Shown: positions 53,600 through 64,000 of the stretch, piece by piece
Layout: each line of letters starts with the position of its first letter
How positions within the stretch are numbered: position 1 is the stretch's first letter
Assembly: GCA_024734495.1 (NCBI GenBank)
Contig: JALMQS010000066.1
Coordinates: 5,920,280 to 5,984,279 of the forward strand
DNA length: 64,000 bases
Direction of reading: 5' to 3'
Source of the DNA: Forficula auricularia
Lineage: Eukaryota; Arthropoda; Insecta; Dermaptera; Forficulidae
Program-made: the position numbers and the translations under genes
Notes under the pieces: generated by a model
What the model was told of the DNA's origin: nothing
What the model saw: the letters and a program-made list of their open reading frames with translations, nothing else
The model's database searches: none

Positions 53600-54800
53600 T
53601 TCCATTACGTCAACAAAATATTTCGATTTAAAATATTGATGTTTTATATTTAATGGGGCTCGAAAATAAGTCAAAATGGCCTTTTTTGTCATTTTGAGCG
53701 ATAATATCTCAAAACTCTGACGTGTAGTAAAAAATTGGGAAATTGCATGATAATCAGAGTATAAACTCTATTGGAATTCATGTTAGGTTTACTTTTATAA
53801 ATTTTTGTTTAATTTTTGTCGAGCAGTGAATCGAATAAAAGATCGAAAGCTCGGAAACGAAATTTTTTTAAGGTGTTATTTTTGTCCGAAAACCTGATGA
53901 TACCTCTTCAACATCTTCATTAAATATGTGTTTTAATTTAAAAACTAAATTTATAATATAATACATTTTTGTTTATGATGCAAAATGGATTAATATAGTA
54001 CCTAAAACTTTTTATTTATACTGATTCCCCTGGTAAAAAAACAAAAACAAAAAAAACAAAAAAACAAAAACAGTGAATCAATACAAATTAAATTTTTTTA
54101 TCGAGTTATTCTCGTATTTATTATACAATATTCTATATCGGATAAATTTGAAATAAAATAACTTTCATTTTTAGGTAGGAAATAAAATTGAAAGTAATTA
54201 AATTGGGCGTTGATATGCCATCGAACCTCGTTTTGCCGGCTTAACAATGGTAGAGGAAAATTTCGAATCATTTAATAACTTAATTACTTAATATTCTCTT
54301 TAGTTTGTTAAATTTTATTTTGTTTTGACACACTATTTAGCGGTCCATTAAGTAGAGTGCACCGGGCAAATGTTTGAATAAACTTTTCCAGAAAAATGGT
54401 CTCATGGCACTACTCAATTTTTTCTCAAATTTTGTATCTCTAATAAGTATGTGCTTAAACAAAATGATGGGATGAATAATATGAGTAGGATTTTAAAAGA
54501 GATTTCAACACATGGTTTTTAAATTTAGTGGCTTTTTTTTAAAAAGATCATTTACAATCCAACCTCAAATGAGACAAGATGAGATTTAATTGTCTTTAGA
54601 CCATAAATTGTCTTTAGGAGATGGGAGTAGATGTATGGTAAAATCTTGGGATGACCACGTCACATATTTTTTTGCTATTTTTGTAGAGAATAGCTAGAAT
54701 TCGAAATATCTATTTTACCCTCGGAGCTGTAATAATATGTATATAGCTGAGAATTTATGTAAGGCACTCCAGGAACAAATAAAAAATACTTACTTTACTT
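53600..54800. other. AT-rich sequence
   Basis: An R4-like motif (GTATGGTAAAATCTTGGG..GACCACGTCAC) is near 54634-54666, matching the R4-adjacent sequence at 17031-17070. No gene was recognised. Confidence 0.4.
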
Positions 54801-54814
54801 TAGATACTTTACGC

Positions 54815-55748
54815 CAGAGTTTCTCAAAGTGTGTTCCGCGGAACCCTGGGGTTCCGCAAAAAAAATTCATGGAAGGTGAAATAATTCTAGAGTTTAAAGG
54901 GAAGGTGCAGTTTTGTATTATTTGTGTGAATCGCAGAGATCTCGAGTGTTTTCCAGCTATGAAGGACATTTTAGAAGAAGAGGGTATAGATCGAAATACC
55001 AGTCAAAATACCAAAATCGCTCATCACTTGGAATGTCTAAATAAATCAATCGAAGAATATTTCACTGATGATAATTTCAAAAAAATGGAAAATAATTCCT
55101 GTGTGAAAAATCCTTTTGTTGTTAGTGAAAAGCTAGCCTCCTTTTTTACACCAGGATTATGAAAATTTTATCGAAAGGACTTCAGATTCTTCACTGCAGA
55201 GAGCCTATAAAATGATGGCTTTGGCAAAATTTTGGTGTAGTTTTATTCACAGCTGACCCAGAAAGGTGTTTTAATTCTCTTCTACAATTTGCTACAACTG
55301 CTTGCTGAATTCTTAATTTACTTATTAACAAAAAAAAATAAGTAGCGCAATAAGCTGGATACAGAGTCGGATATGAGATTACAACTTTCATCAATAAGAC
55401 CTGATATAAAGTATTTCGGTAAACACAAAAAACAGTATTATTCGACGCATTGATGGCAATACCTATGAAAAGTTGATGAAAATGTTTTTTTTTCTTTTAC
55501 TTACGGAAGTTTTGATTTAGTTACTGTTTAATATAGATATATAAATATAGTGGGTGATTGTATAATTAAAAAAAATATAAGACAATAAAAGTGGTTTTTC
55601 TTAACTAATTCACTCCATATAACTATATTTAAAAGTCAAAAAAATGTTCCCATAACAACGCTTTAACGCGCATCACAAGTTTATCGGGTTCCACGCTTAC
55701 CTCCAAACGGAAAAGCGTTCCACATTCGAAAAAGTTTGTGAAACACTG
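54815..55748 (+). mobile_element. hAT element, 934 bp, perfect 8-bp TSD
   Basis: Ends CAGAGTTTCTCAAAGTG and the complement of CAGTGTTTCACAAAC, with GTTCCGCGGAACC and GGAACGC/GTTCC blocks inside, are flanked by CTTTACGC on both sides. Confidence 0.9.
54880..55162 (+). pseudogene. hAT transposase fragment
   Basis: The open frame nominally starts at an ATG at 54737 in flanking DNA, but the recognisable part starts inside the element (FKGKVQFCIICVNRRDLECF). It continues with PAMKDILEEEGID and LNKSIEEYFTDDNF, resembling the middle of BED-type hAT transposases. It stops at 55162; further decayed sequence runs to about 55450 with frameshifts and stops. Confidence 0.65.
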
Positions 55749-56049
55749 CTTTACGCCAATAGGTCCAAAGGACCGAACAATGTTGGACAAATTTGCTTCC
55801 ATAGGGAACGATCTCTAGTTCTTCCACTCTCTAATCGCAGCCAGGTCGTTTCTAACTTCGTCCAAGCATCTCATTCACGGTCATCCCATAGATCTCCCAA
55901 TTGGTTTAAAATCGAATGCCACCATCAGCAAACGTGAGGTGTCCATCCGTGCCACATCTATATCCGAATCTATTTCATCCAGTCTCTTTTTCACATTCAA
56001 CTCCGTGACACATATGCCCTAAGTGGATCAAATAATGATTGTCTCGTTG

Positions 56050-56640
56050 CCTTCGATTGAATGAATTTGAGCATAAGCGGACAGCAAGGTATGTTTTCAT
56101 TTGATATTATTTAATGTTTAGAAATTCTTTATATTGTAATCCTTTCTCATAAATGTTCTGTATATTAGGTCCAACGTCCTTTACGGGAAATATTACCCGA
56201 ATTAACACCTTAGTCAGGGGCACTTCATACCCGACTGGCTATGAATCGTTAGAGAGACTACTCTAGATCACAAGTCAATAAACAATATTAGTAGTTCCTG
56301 GGATGAGCCCCAACGCAATCTTCAAGGGACCATCTACCAGGACTCGCTATCAAGTCTACAGGGATAACGCCAATCCCACACCTAATAAATCTTTAACTTA
56401 AAAATCAATTAACCCTACTTAGTTCTTTGTTTTTCCAATTTTACTTGTTTCCATATCAATAAATTCATTTAAAATAAATTGCTTTGTTTTAATCTTTTTT
56501 TTCTTTACCTGAAAACCCGAAACATTCATCTAGCGACCTTTGAAAGATATATAATTTTAATAAACAGTCCACTAATTACATATCGAAAACAACTTAATAA
56601 TTGAAAAATTTAATTTATAAACACAAGCTTTTCAAAGGAC
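56050..56640. other. unassigned insert within the LINE relic
   Basis: A GC-richer part (56165-56390, including GTCAGGGGCACTTCATACCC) differs from the flanks and could be a further insertion. No terminal repeats were resolved. Confidence 0.3.
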
Positions 56641-57110
56641 TCCTTCATTACGAAGAATATCACCCAACAGCTCCAACCATCATTCAGCTACCTCACCCGA
56701 AGATCAAGTCATTCAAGCCAAGTCATCAGCGTAAGCCAGCATGTCCCAGAAGTCTCTCGGATTACTTTTTCCAATAAGATGTTAAATAAGATTGGTGACA
56801 GACCATCTCCCTGTTTCAACCCTGATGCCATTTCAAACTGGTTTCCACGCTTAACTTTCCCCGTTGTTTCTTGCACACCGGCTTTTGTTTCACCAATTTT
56901 TTGGAGATCTCAAACTCACCCAGACATTTAGACTCTCCATATATATTTAATCATAGGCTTTTTTAAAATCGACAAACAACACGTGCATCTCTTTTCCTTA
57001 CTCTCCCATTTTTTCGTACAACTGTCGGAGTATGAAGATGTTGTCTGTCGTGTAGTGACCAATTCTGAAACCAGTCTGATATTCCTATTTTTCCTTCACA
57101 ATAGGTTGAA
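56640..57110 (-). pseudogene. LINE reverse transcriptase core, decayed
   Basis: TTDNIF at about 57040, FKKAYD at about 56960, QGDGLSP at about 56800 and AYADD at about 56730 are RT blocks in the correct order and spacing. Stops after KKAYD and elsewhere, plus frameshifts, show that it is dead. Confidence 0.8.
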
Positions 57111-57122
57111 TGATCCAGTAAA

Positions 57123-57543
57123 CACCATGTTGTGAGCCCGTGGTTATGGCTGCGAACAAATTATTTTTAAATTTAGAGCGGGCCTTATTATATTCCTGGC
57201 GGACTATAAGACTTGCTCAGGGTAACGTGTAGCCTACAAGATGTGTGGATTCGTTGTCTCGCTCGCCGTTGCTAGAGGATGTGTGTCTCTGTGGAGGAAA
57301 GCTATTATTTTATGATGGTTTGTACATCTCTGGCACAATTCTGAATAATTCGAGTTCTGACTATCAACTGTCTGTCTTCAACTCCTCTGCTCAATTGTCT
57401 ATCTCCAACTCCAAATGAGAACTTCAACTGAGAACTGCTCTCAAGCATCAATCCTGCCTGCTTATAAGTCGGATTGCAAGTCCAGGGAGGGCTTCTCAGC
57501 TGACATTATTTCTTAAGGGTGGGAGAAGAAATATCACGTGACA
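57123..57543 (-). mobile_element. solo-LTR-like insertion, 421 bp, 5-bp TSD
   Basis: It is flanked by GTAAA at 57118-57122 and 57544-57548. On the minus strand it begins TGTCACGTGATATTTC and ends GGCTCACAACATGGTG. A TG start and a 5-bp duplication fit an LTR, but the end is TG rather than CA, so the boundary or class is uncertain. LINE sequence resumes on both sides. Confidence 0.5.
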
Positions 57544-57622
57544 GTAAATGAAAAAATCCATACATTCGTTAATAACAATATTTGGAGAATTCACAGACTT
57601 GTCATCATACTCTTTGATTAAG

Positions 57623-57756
57623 CAAAGGAATTATTATTTAACGGGTTATAGAGAGGAAATAAAATTAAAAAAATTAAAAAATCTTTTAAACCCGTTAAAT
57701 AATAATTCCTTTGTTTAATATGTTTCACTATAAACCAACACCGCTTTCCCTAAACT
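57623..57756. mobile_element. minimal Penelope-type inverted dimer, 134 bp, 12-bp TSD
   Basis: It is flanked by TCTTTGATTAAG at 57611-57622 and 57757-57768. The hairpin arms (CAAAGGAATTATTATTTAACGGG and mirror) are followed by the tail TTTCACTATAAACCAACACCGC. Same tail as the insertions at 26506 and 38035. Confidence 0.85.
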
Positions 57757-58369
57757 TCTTTGATTAAGGGTTCGTTGTTTGGGGCGAAAATCACTTGACA
57801 ATTACATCTGGTTTGCAGATGATACAAGTGAGAAATTTCTTATTAAAATTTCAAACCTACATTTATATCGCGAATTTCCGATCCGCGACAACTGCGATAA
57901 TATTTTATAGCCGATATTCAAGAGGGATATTCCTCTATAGTTGTCGCAATTCATCTTGTTTTTCTTCTCGAAGTGTGGGGTATCAAAGATGTTTCCATCC
58001 TACTACTACTATGACTACTTATTACATTGTGTAGTGCTTCACTTCCGTTTTTTAATAAGCTCCGACGATGTTGAGAGCTTTTCTTTAACTTCATCTTACT
58101 TATCTGTTGCTTTATTTCTTCAAAAATGGGAAGGGCGAAGTCCATATTTTCGTAAGAAGGGGAAAATTCAAATGTTGTTGTAGGTGTGTCGCAATTAAGG
58201 ATGTTTCTAAAATATTCTGTCCATCTCTTGGGGATATTGTTGTCATTGGTTAAAAGACCTCCATCCCAATCCTTATAAATGTTTGCCTAATGTTCGGTCT
58301 CCTCTTTTAATTTATTTATCTTAGAATAAAGATATCTTGTTGTTAATTAAAAATATGATTCCTAATAAA

Positions 58370-58680
58370 TATTATACTAGTATTATGCCTGTCTGTCTGT
58401 GTGTGTGTGCTCGTCTTTTATGCCTTCGCGCATCGTTCATCTGATTGAGTTTAAACTTTGTACAGTTGTTGTTGGCACTTGCGAAAAGGTTTCTGAAATA
58501 GTATTGAAAAATGTTCCAAATGGCTAATCGTGGCTTATGTCCGATATCACGCCGGCATCGTTCCTCATACAAGGCCTACTTATAAGTAGATAGATATTTC
58601 TTTGGAAACGAGTTGCTCCGAGGGTAGCTACCCCCTGAGTTTCTGTGTGTGTATGTCGTGTGTGTGACGAAGGTGTAGGA
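58370..58680. other. (TG)n-containing sequence
   Basis: GTCTGTCTGTGTGTGTGTGC near 58390 and a second GTGTGTG tract near 58642-58662 mark the start of the GC-rich region. Confidence 0.5.
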
Positions 58681-59450
58681 CAGTGGTCGGGTGCAATGAG
58701 GATGTTAATTTGAGATATTTGAGCAAAGCCGATGGTATTTTGTCAAGCAGCGGGTTTCAGTGTGCCACTTGAGTGTTGAATAGGTGGCGTTGTCGGAGTC
58801 AGTCAGTGGGTGTCCGTGTGCGGCACAGTGTCCAGGCCAGGCCGTCGTATGTGTTGCTGCGCCGTGGTCTCCGCTTGCGCTCTTTCTGCCCCGCTTGGTC
58901 TGCGCTCGGCTTCCACACCATGCTACTCCATGGGTGAGTTTCGAACCTGCTGGCCAGCCAGCCTGGCAGGTTACCCTCCGCCTCGGCAACGCCACCCTGT
59001 GCGTGTGCGTGCTCCCTTCGCAACAGGATCGATGCAACCAAGAACGGCTACTAAGATCCCACCTTGGCGCTAGCCAGCAACCAAGCAGACCTATTCCATT
59101 CCACCAACCCAGCTTAGCAGTTAGCCCGCACACGCCCAGAATTTTGACACTTGGCAGCCATTTAAATTGTACAATCATCCCGTCCAACTCGCTCTCTCCC
59201 ACCTCTCCTCCTACCCCTCTCCTCACACTCTCTCCTGCCCTCCCATCCCCTCCCCAACTCTCATCGCTCCTCCCTACATACCAACCAATTCGATTGAAGA
59301 AATTAGCTATCAAAATATTCATTCAAAAAAATAAAAAAAAAAAAAAATATTTTGGCTCCTTAATATTGATGATTTCTTAAAAATGTTGCTCTGTTTCTCC
59401 GTATCAGTATTCGTCATCCCGTTAGAGCCTCCTCCCCCGCCCTAGAAGAT

Positions 59451-59480
59451 ACGTCACGTGACAGACGACAGTGACGTCAT
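59451..59480. promoter_or_regulatory. E-box plus palindromic CRE cluster
   Basis: GTCACGTGAC (centred on CACGTG, 59455-59460) is followed 11 bases later by the full CRE palindrome TGACGTCA (59472-59479). Both are known bHLH-zip and CREB/ATF-type binding sequences. Binding is inferred only. Confidence 0.45.
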
Positions 59481-59610
59481 GCAAGTGCGCGTATGCCGTC
59501 GTCGGCGTCGAGTGCGATCAACTTCCATTTGGACTTGCACTCGACGGCTGCTCACAAGAAGCGAGTCGAACAGACAGACATATGCACCCCTATGGGCTAA
59601 GGGATGTGCA

Positions 59611-59634
59611 TACGTGCGTGCGTGCGTGCGTGCA
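59611..59634. repeat. (GTGC)n microsatellite
   Basis: CGTGCGTGCGTGCGTGCGTGC-type repeat within the GC-rich island. Confidence 0.8.
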
Positions 59635-59659
59635 GCCACATCACCACTTGCTTAAAAAA

Positions 59660-62600
59660 TTAAAAATTTTATTTGTTCATTAAGAATTATTCCCAAGTGG
59701 CAAAGTGACAAAGAAATTTTAGTGGAAAAGTGAATTTAAAGTGTCCATCTCCCTCGATTTACATAATTATTCCTTTATACCTCGCTTGGACAATCATTAA
59801 ATAGGCAAATATATGAAATTTATTATTTACATCCTCTGAAAAAGAATCTTCAAAATCTATTTGTAAATAGTTATTTTTGTAATTTCAATTAAAATTTATA
59901 CAAATAAATTATTTTATTTATTTCCTTAAATTCATTAAGAAATTTTAGAATTTATTTATTTTTTTTTAAGTGTGAAACCCATCTAAAAAGAACTGGTCAA
60001 TTCAGAGAAAAATATACTTATTTTTACGTGAGTTTTCGAGCTTAGAATCACAACATTTTGTAAATAAGAAATATATATATATATACCTACCGAAATTTTT
60101 TTTCAAATTCGTCAAAATTTTCATTGATAAAGGGACAATTTTCTCCCGAAACGTTTGGTATTCCAATAAACTTTTGAATATTGTTTTTTTTTTACTTGAA
60201 TTAATTTGGGAAGTCTGATAAATTCTCAAAGAAAAATCGCATCGTTGTAAATAAACAACAATTTTTTAGTATCAGCAATTATCAGTTTCGGGGATGCTTC
60301 ATTTTTTTATATTATCTTTACACGTGTATATCGCGAGTATGAGATTTTGAAATTCATTTTGCACTCAACATTGATTTGTAAATTCAACAGACATCAGAGA
60401 AAAGCAAGTATAATATACATAATTACTTTTCTATATTTTAATATATCTTACGTATTTATAGATTTTTTTTCTTTTAAAATATATAGCATTATCTGAAAAT
60501 AACCAAATGAGATCCCACGTGAGTTTTAGCGCTTTTAATCACAAAATTCCTAAATTTTAATTGAATTATAAAAGAACAATTAAATTCACAACTAGTTCAT
60601 TTCAATTTTTGAATGGAAGAACTATTACTGACAAGTAAATCTGATTTTGCCCTAATCGTAAATGTTCTGGTTTTCTAAAAGCTTTTTGTAATAATAAAGA
60701 TATTTTTTTTTATATTTTTTGTTTATACAAGTTATCTAAACCGATAGTACTTTTAACATTAAAAAAAGAATTAGTAAAATATATGTGCATTTCTTTTCCC
60801 GTGATTCGAATTAAAGTTTGTACATATTAAAAAAAAGTTATTTTTCTTTTTTTTTAAATTCATTGAAACATTTTTGAAAATTTCATTTTTAACAATAAAA
60901 CACCTTTGAAAAGAAGCAGGGGAAAATATTTAGGTACTACGTATATATTTTACCTTTCGTGAGTTGTTGGGCTTTCATTCATCTATTTTCAAATTTCTAA
61001 TAAATTAAAAAAAAAATGATTTGATTGATATTAAGTTAAATTAACTTTGGGACTCGTCGTGGGATCTATAAATTTAAATTTGTAAATAGATCTATAAATT
61101 TAAAATAAATCAGTGACAAGCATTCTATTCAATAGATATAAATATTTTGAGATTTCTAAAAGCTTTATTTATAATTATTATAGAAAAAAGTCATATTTTT
61201 AATTTATAATAATTATTTAAATATACTTAATATAAATAAAATATTTCTGATTTCTCTTTACGTATTCGAATTAAAAATTTACAATATTAAAAAATAAAAT
61301 TCTCTTCCTAAATTCCATGAGACATTTCTAGAATTTATTTTTCAGCTCTGAAAACAATCAATGAATTCAGTAAGAAAAATACATTTTATTTATATATTTT
61401 TATCCAATAAATAATCTACTTTAATGACGTTGAGATGAATGTATAATAAAATTTCTAAATATATTAATTATGATAGATTGAATCCTGACTCAAAAGTTCC
61501 ATTGAGGAATAGTATCAGTGAAAATGATATAAGTACTTTTTAATCTTTTATTATTTTTTGATAACAAACAAGCATTTATAAGAATTAATCGTAATTTTTA
61601 AAAAATTGTAATCATGGAAATTAGTCCATGAAATATATCTAAACGCCTAAAGGGTATGCAACCAGTTGTCTTTCTTAAAGCACCGCAAAGCCTACCCTAC
61701 GGGCGCTTACAAAAATTATTTCTCAATCGTTAAACAGAAACTAATCGGGGGTTATGAAAGTCACGTGGGGATGGCAAGTCAAGCCATATTTTTTTTTTAC
61801 CAAATTTCTATCAAATCATTTTTTCAATATATATATTTTTTTATTATTATTATTTATTTTCATTCTAGAGAGCCAGAATTTTCGGGATTTTGAACAAAAA
61901 TATGTTGTTTGTTTATCTGTTATTTAAATTAAATATTTTATAACATCCAAAATAATTTCTATCGAGAGTACACACTAAACTACTTTGATAATTTTAAGAA
62001 TATTTCACTCAAAAGTTGCAAAATGAGACTTGTCTGGGTGTAAAAATAATAATTACAAAATATCTTTAATAAAAGTGTCAAAGATCTACCATATTAAAGG
62101 GTTCAACTCTTGTGATAGAAGCTAACAAAACGTCATAACTGTGTTGTCAATCAGGTTGATAAAAACATTCACGTTTATAACGTTTGAGTGGTCAATTTTT
62201 AGGCCGACGTCACATAACCAATTTCAAATTAGAAATTAATTTATGACGAACTATAATAACAATCAAATATATAAGCTTTTTTTAAAGTATAATAATTTTC
62301 CTAATAAATATTTGGCACCAACTTTTTGCGTAAAAATACATTGAAGTCTAGCTGCAATTACAATTGAGAAATTTATGCTAATTTATCATAGTTTACAAAA
62401 TTAAGCGTATTAACTTTCCTTAAAAAAAAAATTGAAAAGTTCAATCACTGGTTTAGTTTGATTTTATTAGAAATATCCCTTTAATCTGAGATCTTATGGA
62501 TAATTTTATTATATGATTCGCGGCCATCATTTTGTAAATCTTAAATAAGAGCTATTACGAACATGTACTTCTTTTTAAGATCTCAAAAGAATCTCCAGCC

Positions 62601-62820
62601 AGATTCTTGAATTATTTAATCATCAGTAATCAACCTTATTTAAAACTACCTATTTGAAATAATTGAGCAGAAATTGTATTTATTAAATCTAACATGAAAC
62701 AATAAATCTAAGAGCTTGAGAAAGTTTCAATAAATAAACAAAACATTGCTTTCAAAATTATTGTTATTTTCGATTCTTCCAGAAATCCCTTAGAACTCTT
62801 ATTTAAGTTTATTATAGATA
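59660..62820. other. AT-rich sequence, possibly intronic
   Basis: Very AT-rich, with no frames of interest and few recognised repeats. A GC-richer patch at 61640-61780 (GCCTACCCTACGGGCGC) is unassigned. If the island at 58.7-59.7 kb is a promoter, this could be intron. Confidence 0.35.
60117..60170 (+). ncRNA. degenerate hammerhead ribozyme
   Basis: TTGATAA takes the place of CTGANGA. It is followed by stem II GGGA/TCCC, then CGAAACGTTTGGTATTCC. GAAA and ACGT are intact but the first box is mutated at two positions. Confidence 0.5.
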
Positions 62821-62837
62821 ATTTTTCATCTCGAAGG

Positions 62838-62960
62838 CCTCCCAGTAGCCATATAACTTTTTGGCACCTGGGTTCGATTCCCGAGAAGATAAAAACAACC
62901 CTTATAACACAGAATAAAAATTATCTCCGATTAAGTAGAAGATATTCAGAGGTTTTTTTA
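62838..62960 (+). mobile_element. tRNA-derived SINE-like copy
   Basis: CACCTGGGTTCGATTCCCGAG is the best-preserved B box of this dispersed family. It is followed by the shared AAAAACAACCCTTATAACACA tail. The A box region is diverged. Confidence 0.55.
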
Positions 62961-63750
62961 CAAACAAATCAGCTACTTCTAAATTAGTCATCATTTATAT
63001 ATAAAATCTCTCTGATTGAAGTCCTAGTGAGAATAAAAAGTAAATCCCAATATTTTTTAATTTATAAACGGTATTTTATTTAATTCTCTTTTCATTTTTG
63101 TTTTTTTTATTCAAAAAACAAATTAAAAAAAAAAAAAAAAACTATTTCAAATATTTCAATTGCACGATTCAATCAATCACTACTCAATCGATCCCAATTT
63201 CAGTCATCCGTCACTTGAACACCTGTTTGCCATATTTTACTTATTCCAAAAAAAAAAAATCCTCTGCTAGTATAAATTCCAATCTACAAAGATCATTAAT
63301 CGAAAGAGAAAAAAAAATAGAAAGAGAGAGAGTTTTGTTTTAATAAATAATTCCAATTTCCCACCCGCGCACATTTTTTTTTTTTACTTATCTCGAAATC
63401 CCAGCGGTAACCATAACCACATTTTGTTAGAGAAGAAATGAAAGACGGGGATATAAATTGATTGAAAAAAAAGAAAGAAAATAATAGAGTAGCATTTAAT
63501 AAATTTAAGAAACGTAATTCTTTATGAAACTAGATTAAATAAAATTTCTAATTTACTATATACGAAATATGAGATTAACTAAAAAAGTGGTCCCCAAAAA
63601 GCGACAAATTTCTATTACAGGATACGTTTCGATCTATTTATTATCTTCATTTCTTTATGTAAAACGAAAATTCCTTTAAATTTAATTGGTAATTCGAAAC
63701 AAGTCATTTTTAAGACATTAATCATAAAAAAGACAAAAATTATTAACGTA
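62960..63750. other. AT-rich sequence
   Basis: Poly(A) runs near 63123-63141 and 63247 and a GAGAGAGAG tract near 63322. No gene. Confidence 0.4.
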
Positions 63751-63945
63751 CGTACTAATAACTAAAACGTACTAACAGACATTTTGACAAAATAATTAAT
63801 ATCTCGTAAAATATAATTTTTTCGATGTTCGTTGTATAAGGCTTTCTTGTAGACCACAAGGCCATGGCTTCTCATTTTTTTTTATTAAAATATGTAGTTT
63901 GAGCCGTTTTTGAGATATTTTTCATGCTCGATTACAATACTTAAT
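63750..63945 (-). repeat. R4 repeat, inverted partial copy
   Basis: ACTAACAGACATTTTGACAAAAT, TAATATCTCG, TTTTTTCGATGTTC and GGCTTTCTTGTAGA follow the order of the inverted long copy at 35310-35500. Confidence 0.65.
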
Positions 63946-64000
63946 AGTCTGAAGAAGAGAAGAGTTTTATGGACAGAAATTAATAAGACAAGAAGGAATA

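Larger units (their letters stand above)
55755..58320 (-). mobile_element. decayed minus-strand LINE with two nested insertions
   Basis: From 58320 downwards the minus strand encodes, in shifting frames, IPKRWTEYFRNILN, KNGSEALHNVI, GHYTTDNIFILRQLYEKM, LFVDFKKAYD, LKQGDGLSPILFNILLEK, LAYADDLA and MRCLDEVRNDLAAIREWKN. That is the order in LINE ORF2 from the linker through RT to the C terminus. A solo-LTR-like insertion and a Penelope-type hairpin break it, and 56050-56640 is unassigned. Confidence 0.8.
58680..59660. promoter_or_regulatory. GC-rich CpG-containing promoter or first-exon candidate
   Basis: Nearly 1 kb of high-GC, CpG-containing, non-repetitive-looking sequence. It includes a pyrimidine-rich block (59185-59280), an ATGG|GTGAGT donor-like sequence (58930-58939), and an E-box and CRE cluster at 59451-59479. 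Long overlapping frames on both strands (up to 205 codons) are probably GC artefacts, as they conflict with each other and lack recognisable domains. No downstream exon was identified, so the direction of any transcript is unknown. Confidence 0.35.

Noticed and set aside
55191..55394. 67-codon minus-strand frame
   Set aside because: It is antisense to decayed hAT transposase sequence within the element at 54815-55748.
57951..58183. Plus-strand frames of about 80 codons
   Set aside because: The minus strand encodes recognisable LINE ORF2 sequence here; the plus-strand frames are shadows.
58705..59380. Long overlapping frames on both strands (198 and 205 codons)
   Set aside because: They lie antisense to each other in GC-rich DNA where stops are rare, contain low-complexity proline/serine stretches, and show no recognised domain. 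Treated as composition artefacts.

Overview
This is a eukaryotic window, AT-rich (about 30% GC by eye), with no intact cellular gene that I can demonstrate. It consists of nested transposable elements, fold-back repeats and short tandem arrays. The repertoire fits a metazoan and most likely an arthropod: Penelope-like elements with GIY-YIG endonuclease and hammerhead ribozymes, many BED-type hAT elements, a Helitron, TAA-targeting MITEs, tRNA-derived SINEs and several LINE relics. I cannot name the species.

Layout. 1-2000 holds a dispersed repeat and a satellite of about 145 bp per unit. 2.1-5.1 kb has degenerate SINE-like copies. 6.1-6.9 kb has two adjacent inverted dimers carrying hammerhead motifs. 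7.3-8.7 kb is a decayed hAT element with recognisable transposase on the minus strand. 9.6-11.6 kb has SINE-like copies, a MITE and a dispersed repeat. 12.0-14.9 kb is a GC-rich non-coding Helitron. 15.1-15.4 kb is a hammerhead inverted dimer. 15.7-25.2 kb is AT-rich and bounded by what may be the two ends of one old hAT. Three copies of a fold-back element of roughly 720-770 bp lie at 25.5, 30.6 and 35.8 kb. 28.0-30.1 kb is a stack of nested MITEs, a SINE and several hammerheads. 33.8-34.4 kb holds tandem hammerhead units. 37.4-40.35 kb is a hAT element into which an inverted Penelope dimer has inserted. 41.1-42.2 kb is a LINE 3' end. 42.2-49.5 kb holds small hAT MITEs, a tRNA SINE and a 120-bp repeat family. 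51.05-52.3 kb is a LINE tail followed by a second copy of the 37-kb hAT. 54.8-58.3 kb is a hAT element followed by a minus-strand LINE relic broken by two later insertions. 58.6-59.66 kb is the only GC-rich stretch that looks like a host promoter or first exon; the rest of the window is AT-rich and empty.

The most coherent signal is RNA-level. At least fifteen hammerhead-like motifs of several sequence families occur, about ten with a complete or nearly complete core. Most sit in head-to-head inverted dimers, and one pair sits beside a recognisable Penelope GIY-YIG endonuclease. Three insertions of one Penelope-type family (134, 184 and 2057 bp) share an end sequence and are flanked by 11-12 bp target duplications, so inverted dimerisation looks like a regular product of its transposition.
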